Of a DNA stretch of 23,168 bases, positions 1-7,680 are shown piece after piece. Made by a program: the position numbers and the translations under genes. Position 1 is the stretch's first letter. The number at the start of each line of letters is the position of its first letter. The notes under the pieces were generated by a model. The model saw only the letters and a program-made list of their open reading frames with translations, made no database searches and was not told the DNA's origin. The stretch spans positions 1 through 23,168 of the forward strand of contig DDTJ01000018.1 of NCBI GenBank assembly GCA_002344525.1. The letters are read 5' to 3'. Source of the stretch: Akkermansiaceae bacterium UBA2367 (lineage in GTDB: Bacteria > Verrucomicrobiota > Verrucomicrobiia > Verrucomicrobiales > DEV007).

Positions 1-59
1 AGGGGCGGTTCCCAAGATGGCATGAACGGGATGATGATGGTTTCCGCGAACGCTGGCAA

Positions 60-180
60 GGGGAAAATCCGAAACCCGAAGCTCGAAATCCGAAGTGGCC
101 GACCGCTGATTGGCGCTGACCTTCGCTGATCTTTCGGATGCAGAAGGCGGGGCTGGCGCTTCGGATTTCAGATTCGACAA
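60..180. repeat. Short dispersed intergenic repeats, left cluster
   Basis: This non-coding stretch combines two short repeats seen elsewhere in the window. The first is a run of CTTCGGATTTCGAGC-like units, read on the minus strand at about 64-95 and on the plus strand at 150-175; it recurs at 15270-15300 and 21363-21408. The second is GATTGGCGCTGACCTTCGCT at 108-127, which recurs inverted at 1432-1457 and directly at 21321-21347 with few changes. The same two units occur together at 21321-21408. I see no gene in positions 1-503. Confidence 0.6.
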
Positions 181-204
181 ATGTGGGGCGGGCCGTTGGC
201 CCTC

Positions 205-395
205 GTTGCGGGGGACGACGGGCGGTCACCGGGGCGATGCCCCGGTGACCGCTGGTATGAAGCGGGCCTTTGGCCCTTGAGACGATGCGCCCTCTCCGGG
301 TTGAGGGCCGAAGGCCCGACCGATACCAGACCGGGGCAACGCCCCGGATGGGATCGCCCCTCCAAAAAACCAGAAAGGGCCAACGGCCCGACTCA
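205..395. repeat. Palindrome cluster, family F copy 1
   Basis: This is a chain of small GC-rich hairpins. A perfect 12-bp stem lies at 224-235/239-250 with loop GAT. Next come GGGCC-TTT-GGCCC at about 265-277, GGGCC-GAA-GGCCC at about 305-317, and CCGGGGC-AAC-GCCCCGG at 331-347. All loops are 3 nt. Related chains with the same words (GGCCCGACC, ATACCAG, GATGCCCCGG) occur at 3538-3735 and, more diverged, at 9245-9420. The reading frames here are arginine/proline-rich artefacts of the repeat and I do not call them genes. Confidence 0.6.
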
Positions 396-463
396 TCCCT
401 GCCTCGCCCTTCCTCCGAAGCCGCGGGGCGGCCTCTTCGATCTGACTCCCCTGAGTTCCTGAC

Positions 464-493
464 TTGACACGGTGTTGCCGCCTTTGCCATCAT
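464..493 (+). promoter_or_regulatory. Possible sigma-70-type promoter
   Basis: A perfect TTGACA lies at 464-469, followed after an 18-bp spacer by CATCAT at 488-493, which matches 4 of 6 bases of the -10 consensus. Transcription would begin near 500, only a few bases before the ATG at 504, implying an almost leaderless message. The -10 box is weak, so this is a tentative call. Confidence 0.35.
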
Positions 494-503
494 CCGCCGC
501 GCT

Positions 504-1295
504 ATGTGCTGCTTCTCCCGTTCCGTCCGATCCGTGTCCAGAACCCGGATCTTCGCCCGCTCCGCCGCTCCAGGGCGTCAGTATTTGGTCTATCAGATGC
601 GCTACGACGCCGACGAGGAAGTGGCGATGATCCTGCCATTGCCCGCCGCCTTGCCCGCCGGAGGGAACTCGATCCGTTTTCTCAGCCTGAAGGATTACGC
701 CTCGTTCTTCGACGACATGGACAAGGGCTTCCCACAGCCTGCGGAGAATTTCGGTCCCGGTCCCTTCGGCGGATCTCCATCGGAGGAAACCCTCAAGATG
801 GAATCGGTCGGCAACTTCGATGCTTCCTTCGTTCCGACGATTCGGGATTTCGAGCGGCTCGACCCGCGCTTTCGCATTCCTGAACCGACGTGGGGAAAAC
901 TGCCCGACTACCACGATTTCAGCTTCGCGGTCTTCCAGTTGAAGGCCGATGCGAAAACAGTCCACCCCATCGCTTTCGAATTCGCCACCCGACTGCCTGA
1001 GGGGGAACTGTTTTTCCCCACGGTCCACATCCACGACGGCGAAGTGCACGAGACCGCCGATTACGACCACACCCTCTACCAGCAAGGCGGACAGCCCCGA
1101 GGCCAGACGCGGCTCCGGCACGAGGAATCCCCCGTCGACGATCTTTCGTGGGCGGAGTCGCGAGGCATCCCGGTCCAGTTCATGCAAGCAGGCCGGGCGG
1201 CAGGCACTGTCGATCCCCGGCTCCACATCTATCGCCTGTCATTGAAAGGCAAATACCTCAATCGCGATTTCCACACTGTCCAGCGGATCGGATGA
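504..1295 (+). CDS. Conserved hypothetical protein, MCCFSR-type
   Basis: The 263-residue protein has no assigned function that I know. It opens with Met-Cys-Cys-Phe-Ser-Arg and continues with a conserved-looking block rich in MxLPLP-type residues (residues ~36-52: EEVAMILPLPAALPAG). I recall this N-terminus from unannotated proteins of Planctomycetes and Proteobacteria, which is memory rather than a search. There is no signal peptide or membrane segment. A histidine/acid-rich stretch (residues ~170-195: FPTVHIHDGEVHETADYDH) could bind metal or form an active site, which is inference. The ATG at 504 is the natural start because the conserved block begins there; no Shine-Dalgarno sequence precedes it. 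The gene converges on the AraC-type regulator, with a REP-like element between the two. Confidence 0.85.
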   Translation: MCCFSRSVRSVSRTRIFARSAAPGRQYLVYQMRYDADEEVAMILPLPAALPAGGNSIRFLSLKDYASFFDDMDKGFPQPAENFGPGPFGGSPSEETLKMESVGNFDASFVPTIRDFERLDPRFRIPEPTWGKLPDYHDFSFAVFQLKADAKTVHPIAFEFATRLPEGELFFPTVHIHDGEVHETADYDHTLYQQGGQPRGQTRLRHEESPVDDLSWAESRGIPVQFMQAGRAAGTVDPRLHIYRLSLKGKYLNRDFHTVQRIG

Positions 1296-1323
1296 CCGGA
1301 AATCCGGAGGCGCGGCGAAGCCT

Positions 1324-1400
1324 GTAGAGAAGTTCGTGAGAACTTCTCTCCGGTCGGCGTTTCAAGCGACGTTTGCCGAAGTTCTCACGAACTTCGCTAC
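1324..1400. repeat. REP-like paired hairpin element, family A copy 1
   Basis: The left arm (1324-1348) begins GTAG and contains hairpin GAAGTTC-GTGA-GAACTTC. The right arm (1378-1400) carries the same hairpin in inverse orientation and ends CTAC. The two arms are near-perfect reverse complements around a ~29-nt centre. A second copy with a different centre lies at 14347-14421. The element sits between two convergent genes, where its hairpins might also act as a weak terminator. Confidence 0.8.
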
Positions 1401-1431
1401 GGCTCCCGTTGGAGAACCACCAAGCCACCGG

Positions 1432-1457
1432 AAAATCAGCGAAGATCCGCGCCAATC
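1432..1457 (-). repeat. 26-bp dispersed repeat (GATTGGCGC type)
   Basis: Read on the minus strand this is GATTGGCGCGGATCTTCGCT followed by GATTTT. It matches the plus-strand copies at 108-134 and 21321-21347. It directly follows REP element A1 and lies just beyond the 3' end of the AraC-type gene. Confidence 0.6.
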
Positions 1458-1474
1458 AGCGGTCGCCTCCCAAA

Positions 1475-2215
1475 TCAGCGATATTCCTTCCGGTAGTGGA
1501 GCGGCGTCATTCCCATGTGCTTGCGGAACTGCCTCGTGAACGCCGCCTGATCGTAGAAACCCAAGTCCGTCGCGATTTCGGCGATGGGCTTGCGGGTGCG
1601 GCGCAGCTCGTCGCAGGCGGCGTGGACCCGCATTTTGACGAGGTATTGCTGCGGCGGGGTTTTGAGGTGACCCTTGAACTTGCGCTCGAACTGCCGCACC
1701 GAAAGCCCGCAGCGCCGTGCGAGTTCGGGGATGGACACCTCGCGGTGGAAGTTCGAGCGGATGTGCGCCAGCGCCGGGGAGATGTCCGAATCGGGCGGCA
1801 GCAGCTCGCGCTGCTTCTCGTAGTCCTGGATCGTGCCCATCACCCCGATGACCTCGCCCTCGCGGTTGCGGACGGGGAGCTTGTTTGTGAGGAACCAAGC
1901 CGGAATCCCCTGGCGGCTGATGAACAGCTCGACGATCTCCAGCATGGGCGCGCCAGTGCGGAGGATGCGCAAGTCGTCCGCGCGGAACTTCTCGGCGAGG
2001 CTGCGGGGAAGCAGTTCGAAATCCGTGACCCCCCAGAAATCCTCCTCCTTCGCATAGCCGTAGAGATCGAGGAGGGCGCGGTTCGCGGCGAGGAGCCGGC
2101 CCTCGCGGTCCTTCGCGAAAAAAAGCACGCCGGGGAGATGGTCGAAGAGGAGATGGAACGCCCGCTCCGGCGGGATCGCCGAGAGGAAGGCGGTTCGGAG
2201 GGCGCTGCCGTTCAT
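1475..2215 (-). CDS. AraC-family transcriptional regulator with N-terminal PAS sensor domain
   Basis: This 246-residue DNA-binding regulator is cytoplasmic, with no signal peptide or membrane helix. Residues ~20-135 form a PAS domain: FDHLPGVLFFAKDREGRLLA, then NRALLDLYGY, and the closing GVMGTIQDYEKQR typical of a PAS/PAC boundary. Residues ~147-246 form an AraC-type double helix-turn-helix. The first helix-turn-helix is SIPELARRCGLSVRQFERKF; the second holds the family signature IAEIATDLGF...FTRQFRKHMGMTPLHYR. Family knowledge predicts ligand or redox sensing by PAS controlling DNA binding; the ligand cannot be read from sequence. It is transcribed divergently from the coiled-coil gene at 2337, which is a possible target. 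I see no Shine-Dalgarno sequence before the ATG at 2215. Confidence 0.93.
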   Translation of the reverse strand: MNGSALRTAFLSAIPPERAFHLLFDHLPGVLFFAKDREGRLLAANRALLDLYGYAKEEDFWGVTDFELLPRSLAEKFRADDLRILRTGAPMLEIVELFISRQGIPAWFLTNKLPVRNREGEVIGVMGTIQDYEKQRELLPPDSDISPALAHIRSNFHREVSIPELARRCGLSVRQFERKFKGHLKTPPQQYLVKMRVHAACDELRRTRKPIAEIATDLGFYDQAAFTRQFRKHMGMTPLHYRKEYR

Positions 2216-2336
2216 GCTTGGATGAAAGAAAACCCGCGAAGGGAGCCGTATCCTACCCCGTCATCCCACCGGCGACAGCCCGAAAGAACCACTCCCCTCC
2301 CCTCGCTTTCCCGCGAAACCGACTTATTTTCCCCCC

Positions 2337-3260
2337 ATGAGCACCGACTACGATCCCGAAGCGGCCCTTGAGGCCTACGGCTATGGCAAATCCGGCAAGA
2401 GCACCGGCAAAACCGTGGCCATCGTCCTGCTCGTCCTCCTGCTCCTCGCCACCATCGGCGGGGCCGGGTTCCTCGGCAAGCTCTGGAGCGACGAGCAGTC
2501 GAAATCCCTCGACCTCGAACGGCAGGTCAAGACCTTCACCAGCCTCGTCAGCGATCTGGAGAACCAGAAATCCGAGCTATCCTCCCTCCTCGCCGACAAG
2601 CAAGCCGAGAGCGAGCGGCTCCGGCAGGAGTGGAGCGCCCAAGTCGAGACCCTGAAACAGGAGCACGCCGAGCAGCTCCAGCGCACCTACGCGCAGATGA
2701 ACGAGATCGTCTACGACAGCCGCTCCACCCTCGCCTACATCGGCGACGTCGAGACGCGCCTGCGCTCCGGGCAGAAGCTCGACCGCGAGGAGGCCGCGAA
2801 GCTCACCGGAGTGATCAACGGGCTCGCCTTCCTCCACCAGCAATACGGGAAGCCGCTCTACGAGTTCCGCGAACTCGACCGCTACTTCGCGCGCCAGCTC
2901 GCCTCCCTGCCCGCCGACCAGCCCGACCCCCGCGACACCGCCTCGCTCGGCAGGAAGATCTTCAAGAACAAGGAGTTCAAGGAGGAGCGCGACGCCTTCA
3001 TCGAGAACCAAGGGCGGCGCTCCGCCCTCGTCGAGGCGAAAAGCACCGTCGCCGCCGCCTACGCCAACGCCCAGCGCCAGATGGCGAACATCTCCCTCGA
3101 CGCCAACCGCTACCTCGCCCAGATCCAGCACATCGTGGACTCGAACGAGGCGTCCGCCACCGAGGTGGAGGATTTCTTCAAGAAGTCGAAGGAGATCCTC
3201 AAAATCCACGACAAGATCATGAGCATCGAGCCGCCCAAGGCGGAGACGGTGCGGCCTTGA
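2337..3260 (+). CDS. Membrane-anchored coiled-coil protein of unknown function
   Basis: The protein has 307 residues. A short hydrophilic, Gly/Lys/Ser-rich N-terminus (1-25) precedes one strongly hydrophobic segment (~26-48: TVAIVLLVLLLLATIGGAGF). A long heptad-like, Glu/Gln/Leu-rich stretch follows (~52-120), then a helical C-terminal region to the end. The layout suggests a bitopic inner-membrane protein with a periplasmic rod. The segment could instead be an uncleaved signal anchor. I recognise no catalytic motif or named family. ATG 2337 is preceded by a T-rich stretch (ACTTATTTTCC) and no Shine-Dalgarno sequence. The divergent neighbour is the PAS-AraC regulator. The base composition matches that of neighbouring genes. 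Confidence 0.85.
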   Translation: MSTDYDPEAALEAYGYGKSGKSTGKTVAIVLLVLLLLATIGGAGFLGKLWSDEQSKSLDLERQVKTFTSLVSDLENQKSELSSLLADKQAESERLRQEWSAQVETLKQEHAEQLQRTYAQMNEIVYDSRSTLAYIGDVETRLRSGQKLDREEAAKLTGVINGLAFLHQQYGKPLYEFRELDRYFARQLASLPADQPDPRDTASLGRKIFKNKEFKEERDAFIENQGRRSALVEAKSTVAAAYANAQRQMANISLDANRYLAQIQHIVDSNEASATEVEDFFKKSKEILKIHDKIMSIEPPKAETVRP

Positions 3261-3267
3261 GCGCCCC

Positions 3268-3375
3268 CAGGGCTTACGCATGAATAGATGAACAAAATAT
3301 GGCGGAGGCATCGATTGATGGTTTGCACGATTGGCTGAGACTGATGCAGGGTATGGATGACCACCGATCCCTTTG
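3268..3375 (+). mobile_element. Probable insertion-sequence left-end remnant
   Basis: CAGGGCTTACGCATGAA (3268-3284) is repeated exactly at 14301-14317. Here an ATG at 3299 opens a 24-codon reading frame, MAEASIDGLHDWLRLMQGMD and a few more residues, ending in TGA. It resembles the start of an ISAs1/H-repeat-type transposase, but the body of the enzyme is absent. The terminal sequence also recalls ISAs1-family ends; both resemblances are from memory. Reading frames at 3357-3480 could be a second frameshifted gene scrap, but I cannot identify it. Confidence 0.35.
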
Positions 3376-3537
3376 ACGCCACCGCCGCCCTCGAACGGCT
3401 CCGCCAAGCCTTCGCCGCAGCCGCCAGTCCGGCAAGGTCCTCCACCAGCTCGACAAGATCCCGGAGACAGGGAATCTGCCGCCAGGAAAAGATAGTGCGG
3501 GCCTTTGGCACTTCTCGTTGTTTTTTGGGACCCTTGT

Positions 3538-3735
3538 TTCCCCAGGGCGATGCCCCGGGCTGGAAATCACGACGGGCCTTCGGCCCTCGGGACGATACGC
3601 CCGCACGGCTCGAGCGGTTGGCAAAGGCCCTTCCCGTAAATCCGTGGGCCAAAGGCCCCTCCCATACCAGCCCGGGGCCTCGCCCCGGGATAAAACGCCC
3701 CTGCCGAGGAGGGCTGAAAGCCCGACCCATCACCG
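3538..3735. repeat. Palindrome cluster, family F copy 2
   Basis: This is a chain of hairpins like that at 205-395: GGGCGATGCCCCGGG near 3543, CGGGCCTTCGGCCCTCG near 3574, CCCGGGGC-CTC-GCCCCGGG at 3671-3689, and a closing GGGCTGAAAGCCCGACCCAT. It fills most of the 620-bp gap between the coiled-coil gene and the efflux protein. No credible gene occupies it. Confidence 0.55.
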
Positions 3736-3882
3736 ATCCATCCCGGAGAGTTCCCGGTGACAGGCAATCAGTCGCCGCGTTCATGCGTCATCCCTGAGGC
3801 TTCCCTCGATCCACGCAATCTCCGCTTGCGAAACCGGGGTCCGCGTCTGACCCGTTCGTCCGGCATCCTCCGCCGTCCGCAC

Positions 3883-5355
3883 ATGTTCCCTCCCGAGCCG
3901 CCCGCCCGCACCACCCCGCTCCTCGTCGCAGCGGTGTTGGCGAGCCTGCTCGTCGCCTGCCGCACCGCCTCTCCGCCCGACGCGAAGCACCTTGCCAGCG
4001 TGAAGGCCCCCGCCCACTGGATCGCGGGCCCCTCCTGGACCCCCGCGCACCCGCCCGACCGCGACTGGATCGGGGAATTCCGCGCCCCCGGCCTCTCCGA
4101 CTTCGTCGAGCGGGTGCTCGCCGGGAACAAAGACCTCAAGGCCGCCCGCGCCCGGCTCGAAATCGCGGAGGCCACCGCCCGCATCATCGGCGCCGACCTG
4201 CACCCCCAGATCCAAGGCGGCTTCTCCGCCCAGCGCGACCAGCAGAACTTCATCGGCCTGCCCCTGCCAGGCGGTGTCTCTTCGCGCAGCAACCGCTTCG
4301 CCCTCTCCCTCAACCTGAGCTGGGAAATCGACCTCTGGGGCCGCATCCGCGCGGCGAAACGCGCCGCCGTGGCCGATTTCGAGGCTTCGGGTTTCGACCG
4401 CGCCACTGCCGAGCTCTCCCTCGCGGGACAGGCCGCGAAGACCTGGTTCGCCCTCGCCGAGTCGCGCGACCAAGTCGCCCTCGCCCGCTCCGCCATCGCC
4501 ACCTTCGCCGAGACCGAGACCGCCATCCGCGAACGCTTCGAGCGCGGCATCGACGGGAATGGCCAGAACATGGCCGCGCAGCTCCTCCTCGCCCGAGGCG
4601 ACGCGGCCACGGCGAAGGAGCAGCTCGCCGCGAGGCAGGAGATCGAGGGCCGCGCCGCCCGCCTCCTCGAAGTCCTCGCCGGAGACTACCCGGCCGGACG
4701 CGCCGGAGCCGGGGCCAAGCTCCCCGACCTGCCCGGCAAAGTCCCCACCGGACTGCCCGCGACCCTGCTCGACCGCCGCCCCGACCTCGCCGCCGCCGAG
4801 CGACGCATCGCCGCCGCCGACCAGCGGCTCCTTGAGGCGAAACGCTCCCTCCTCCCCGCTCTCAGCCTCACCGGCAGCCTCGGCAGCGCCAGCGAGGACA
4901 TCGGCGACCTCCTCTCCGGCGGGTTCAGCATCTGGAGCCTCGCGGCCAACGCGACGCAGCCGATCTTCCAAGGCGGACGCCTCCTCGCCAACGTGGATCG
5001 GCGCGGCTCCGAGACGGAGCTGGCCGCCGCCGAATTCGAAAAAGCCGCCCTCACCGCCTTCGCCGAAGTCGAGAACGCCCTCTCCGCCGAGCGGCTCCTC
5101 CATCAGCGCGTCGCGGCCCTCGCCGAGGCCTCCCGCCTCGCCCGCGAGGCCTACCGCCGCTCCCTTGAGGAGTTCGAAGCCGGCACCGGGGACCCGCTCA
5201 CCGTGCTTTCCGCGCAGCAGCGCCTCTTCGCGAGCCGCTCCCAATGGCTCGCGGCGCGGCGGGCCCTCCTCGACAACCGAATCGACCTCCATCTCGCCCT
5301 CGGCGGCGGCTTCCGTCCCATCGCGGCCCCGGCGGCGAAGACGGAGGCGAGGTGA
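3883..5355 (+). CDS. NodT/TolC-family outer-membrane efflux lipoprotein
   Basis: This 490-residue protein would form the outer-membrane exit duct of a tripartite (usually RND) efflux system or type I exporter. I place the start at ATG 3883, inside a longer open frame. From there the product begins with a lipoprotein signal: hydrophobic TPLLVAAVLASLLVAC with lipobox L-V-A-C and lipidated Cys26. Two OEP repeats follow. Typical features are the early ARARLEIAEA helix, NLSWEIDLWGRIR (the NodT/OprM WELDLWGR motif), LLDRRPDLAAAERR (the RRPDL/AAE motif at the start of the second half) and QPIFQGGRL. Total length is normal for the family. No RND pump or periplasmic adaptor gene adjoins it, so its partners must be encoded elsewhere. 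No Shine-Dalgarno sequence is evident. Confidence 0.93.
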   Translation: MFPPEPPARTTPLLVAAVLASLLVACRTASPPDAKHLASVKAPAHWIAGPSWTPAHPPDRDWIGEFRAPGLSDFVERVLAGNKDLKAARARLEIAEATARIIGADLHPQIQGGFSAQRDQQNFIGLPLPGGVSSRSNRFALSLNLSWEIDLWGRIRAAKRAAVADFEASGFDRATAELSLAGQAAKTWFALAESRDQVALARSAIATFAETETAIRERFERGIDGNGQNMAAQLLLARGDAATAKEQLAARQEIEGRAARLLEVLAGDYPAGRAGAGAKLPDLPGKVPTGLPATLLDRRPDLAAAERRIAAADQRLLEAKRSLLPALSLTGSLGSASEDIGDLLSGGFSIWSLAANATQPIFQGGRLLANVDRRGSETELAAAEFEKAALTAFAEVENALSAERLLHQRVAALAEASRLAREAYRRSLEEFEAGTGDPLTVLSAQQRLFASRSQWLAARRALLDNRIDLHLALGGGFRPIAAPAAKTEAR

Positions 5356-5358
5356 GTG

Positions 5359-5405
5359 CGGCGGACGCCTGAGCCAGGCGTCCCTTGCTGCCATTCCGCT
5401 TAACC
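5359..5405. repeat. REP-like element family B, right half only
   Basis: A hairpin of GGACGCCTG-AGC-CAGGCGTCC lies at 5363-5383, followed by CCGCTTAACCGAACG. The right half of the complete pair at 17547-17627 carries the same hairpin and then CGCTTAACCGAGCG. Here the CTACC head is decayed (CTTGCTGCC) and the left arm is missing. It lies immediately after the efflux gene stop codon. Confidence 0.65.
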
Positions 5406-5429
5406 GAACGCCCTTTCTCCTTGGACATC

Positions 5430-5517
5430 GGGTAGGGCGGTTCAGCTCGAACCGCCGAAAGGGCGCTCTTGGTTCCTTGTTCGCTTAACCCCCGACCGGG
5501 GCCGGTCGGGTCTACCC
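5430..5517. repeat. REP-like paired hairpin element, family C copy 1
   Basis: The element is bounded by GGGTAG (5430-5435) and CTACCC (5512-5517). The left hairpin is GGCGGTTC-AGCTC-GAACCGCC; the right hairpin is CCCGACCG-GGGC-CGGTCGGG. A second copy of nearly identical length and centre (GGGCGCTCT...) is at 9105-9191. It lies between the efflux gene and the SulP gene. Confidence 0.75.
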
Positions 5518-5596
5518 TCGCTTCGTTTGCCAAAACTGCTGGACTCCAAACAGGGAAAATTCCCGCGAACTCCATGTCACTTTCCCCTCTTTGCAT

Positions 5597-5627
5597 TTGT
5601 CATCTCCCGGCAGCGCCCGGATAGTAT
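5597..5627 (+). promoter_or_regulatory. Possible promoter of the SulP gene
   Basis: TTGTCA at 5597-5602 matches 5 of 6 bases of the -35 consensus. TAGTAT at 5622-5627 matches 4 of 6 bases of the -10. The spacer of 19 bp is long. The predicted start near 5634 would give a leader of only about 9 nt before the ATG at 5643. Confidence 0.3.
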
Positions 5628-5642
5628 CTGCTTTCCACCGAC

Positions 5643-7466
5643 ATGAGGAGATTCCGCTGGTTCTTGCGACGGCTCGCCACCGAAGCCAGAGGTTTCCTGC
5701 GGGAAAACGCGATCGACCCCCTCCCCATCCGACGCGGCTTCCGCGGCTACCGCCCTGCCAACCTCCGCGCCGACGCCGGCGCGGGGCTGAACGTCGCCCT
5801 GCTCTCCTTCCCCCAAGGCATGGCCTACGCGGCCATCGCCGACCTGCCCATCCAATACGGCGTCGTCTCCAGCGCCGTCGCCGCCATCGTCGCCCCCCTC
5901 TTCGCCGGGTCGCGCCACACCATCCTCGGGCCGACCAACGCGACCGCCTTCCTCCTCTTCGCGCAGTTCGCCGCCTTCTCCGCGCCCGATCGGCTCCTCT
6001 ACCTGCCCATGCTCGTGCTCTTCACGGGGCTGCTGCTCGTCCTCGGGGCCTTCTTCCGCGTCGCCGAGCTGGTGCAGTATGTCAGCCGCTCCGTCATCGT
6101 CGGCTATATCACGGCGGCGGCCGTGCTCATCATCGCGAACCAGCTCTCCCCCCTCCTCGGGATCGAGCGATCCGCGCAACCCTCCGACGCGCCGAAGACC
6201 TTCTTCACCATCCTCCAGGCCACCTTCGCCGGGATCGAGAGGGTGAACTGGCAATCCGTCGCCCTCGCCGCCGCCACCTTCGCCCTCTGGCTCGTGCTGA
6301 GCGGGCGAGTCCGCCGCAAGCTGCCCGTCTTCGCCATCGTGCTCGTGGCGATGTCGGGGCTCTACGCCATCCTCCACCGCTTCGCCGGGTGGGAGCTCGA
6401 CACTTTCGACTCCTTCACCCTCGCCGACCTCGCCCCGCGACTGCCCGAGGTCGGGCCTCGCGGCTTTTTCTCCGACGTGAGCCGCCTCATCGGCATCGCC
6501 TTCTCCATCGCCTTCCTCGCCGCGCTGGAGAACTCGGTGATGTCGAAGACCCTCGCCAGCAAGGTCGGCGACCGCCCCAACGTGAACCAGGACATGCTCG
6601 GCCTCGGCATGGCGAACCTCGCCTGCGCCTTCACCGGCGGCATGCCCGCCTCGGGTTCGCTGACCCGCTCGGCCCTCAACTTCGCCAGCGGGGCCGTCTC
6701 CCGTCTCGCCGGCATCTTCGGGGGGCTGTTCTGCCTCGCCGGACTCCTCCTCCTCGGCGGGCACATGGGCCTCGTCCCGAAGCCGGTCCTCGCCATGCTC
6801 GTGGTCTGCATCGCCCTTTCGGTGGTCAACCGCCACCACCTCCGCATCTCCCTCGCGGCCACCCCGGCGGACGCCGCCGTGCTCGCCACCACCTTCGTCG
6901 CCTCCCTCCTCCTGCCGCTGAACGTGGCCATCTTCCTCGGCGTCGGCATCTCCATCATGCTCTACCTGCGGGCCGCGAGCCGCCCCCATCTCGTCGAATA
7001 CGAGTTCTCCGAGCAGGGCGAGCTGCGCGAGGCCGGGGAAAAACGCGCCCGCCCCATCCCCGCGATCTCCATCGTCCATGTCGAGGGCGATCTGTTCTTC
7101 GGGGCGGCGGAGATCTTCCGAACCCAGATCCAGAAAACCTCGCTCGACCCCGATCTGAAGATCATCATCCTCCGCCTCAAGAACGCGCGGCACCTCGACG
7201 CCACGAGCGTCGTCGCCTTGGAGGAACTGGTCCATTTCCTGCGCGACCACGACCGCCACGTCATCATCAGCGGGGCGACCAAGGACGTCTACCGGGTGCT
7301 GAAGAACGCGGGATCGGTCGAAGTGGTCGGAAGGGAGAACATCTTCCTGCACCATCCCCGGAACCCGAACCTCTCCACCCGCCAAGCCCTCCTTCACGCC
7401 CAGAGCCTGCTCGGCACGAAGGAGGCGGATATTCGCATCTTTTACGAGAAGGGGCCTGAAGGGTGA
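5643..7466 (+). CDS. SulP-family anion transporter with STAS domain
   Basis: This 607-residue inner-membrane transporter belongs to the SLC26/SulP family, which moves sulfate, bicarbonate or similar anions by Na+ or H+ symport or by exchange. After a basic cytosolic N-terminus (1-45) comes the classic motif ALLSFPQGMAYAAIADLPIQYG, then a series of hydrophobic segments to about residue 445. SRHTILGPTNATAF and the GGMPASGSLTRSALNFASGA loop are family hallmarks. A cytosolic STAS domain occupies about 472-575, with IIILRLKNARHLDATSVVAL as the strand-helix region. The substrate cannot be decided from sequence, and no sulfate-assimilation genes adjoin. Length is normal. The gene is monocistronic, flanked by repeats on both sides. 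No Shine-Dalgarno sequence precedes the ATG. Confidence 0.93.
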   Translation: MRRFRWFLRRLATEARGFLRENAIDPLPIRRGFRGYRPANLRADAGAGLNVALLSFPQGMAYAAIADLPIQYGVVSSAVAAIVAPLFAGSRHTILGPTNATAFLLFAQFAAFSAPDRLLYLPMLVLFTGLLLVLGAFFRVAELVQYVSRSVIVGYITAAAVLIIANQLSPLLGIERSAQPSDAPKTFFTILQATFAGIERVNWQSVALAAATFALWLVLSGRVRRKLPVFAIVLVAMSGLYAILHRFAGWELDTFDSFTLADLAPRLPEVGPRGFFSDVSRLIGIAFSIAFLAALENSVMSKTLASKVGDRPNVNQDMLGLGMANLACAFTGGMPASGSLTRSALNFASGAVSRLAGIFGGLFCLAGLLLLGGHMGLVPKPVLAMLVVCIALSVVNRHHLRISLAATPADAAVLATTFVASLLLPLNVAIFLGVGISIMLYLRAASRPHLVEYEFSEQGELREAGEKRARPIPAISIVHVEGDLFFGAAEIFRTQIQKTSLDPDLKIIILRLKNARHLDATSVVALEELVHFLRDHDRHVIISGATKDVYRVLKNAGSVEVVGRENIFLHHPRNPNLSTRQALLHAQSLLGTKEADIRIFYEKGPEG

Positions 7467-7476
7467 AAGTCCCTCC

Positions 7477-7573
7477 TACTCCTTACTCATTACTCTTTAC
7501 TCTTACTCCATCCGAACGTCGAGAGGCTCCGATTTTGAGTAAGGAGTAAGAGTAAGGAGTAAGAGTAAGGAGT
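7477..7573. repeat. AGTAAGG-type tandem repeats in inverted orientation
   Basis: The left block (7477-7509) is CTACTCCTTACTCATTACTC continuing in the same style. The right block (7537-7573) is built of GGAGTAAGAGTAA units repeated about 2.5 times. The two blocks are largely complementary, so a transcript could fold into a long stem with a ~27-nt loop. The element follows the SulP stop codon by about 10 bp and may influence its 3' end. Confidence 0.65.
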
Positions 7574-7600
7574 CCCGCCCCAAACAGGGTTTGGGGCGGG
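7574..7600. repeat. Perfect 12-bp hairpin
   Basis: CCCGCCCCAAAC (7574-7585), loop AGG, GTTTGGGGCGGG (7589-7600). The stem is very stable but lacks a U-tract on either side, so it is not a standard intrinsic terminator. It sits between the SulP and phosphofructokinase genes and resembles the other 3-nt-loop palindromes in the window. Confidence 0.6.
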
Positions 7601-7680
7601 CACCTTGACATCCCCGCGAACCGCCCGAAGGTTCGCCCCGAAAGGAACCCCCTTCATCCACCCTTCCGAGCCGACCCACG

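Noticed and set aside
3781..5394. Minus-strand open frame of 537 codons opposite the efflux gene
   Set aside because: Gly/Glu/Ala-rich shadow without recognisable motifs.
5577..7397. Minus-strand open frame of 606 codons opposite the SulP gene
   Set aside because: Glu/Gly/Asp-rich shadow of an unmistakable transporter; no domain recognised.
7537..7573. CRISPR-like array
   Set aside because: Units of about 13 bp directly abut with no unique spacers; it is a simple tandem repeat.
7605..7633. Promoter for the phosphofructokinase gene from TTGACA at 7605
   Set aside because: No acceptable -10 hexamer lies 15-19 bp downstream.
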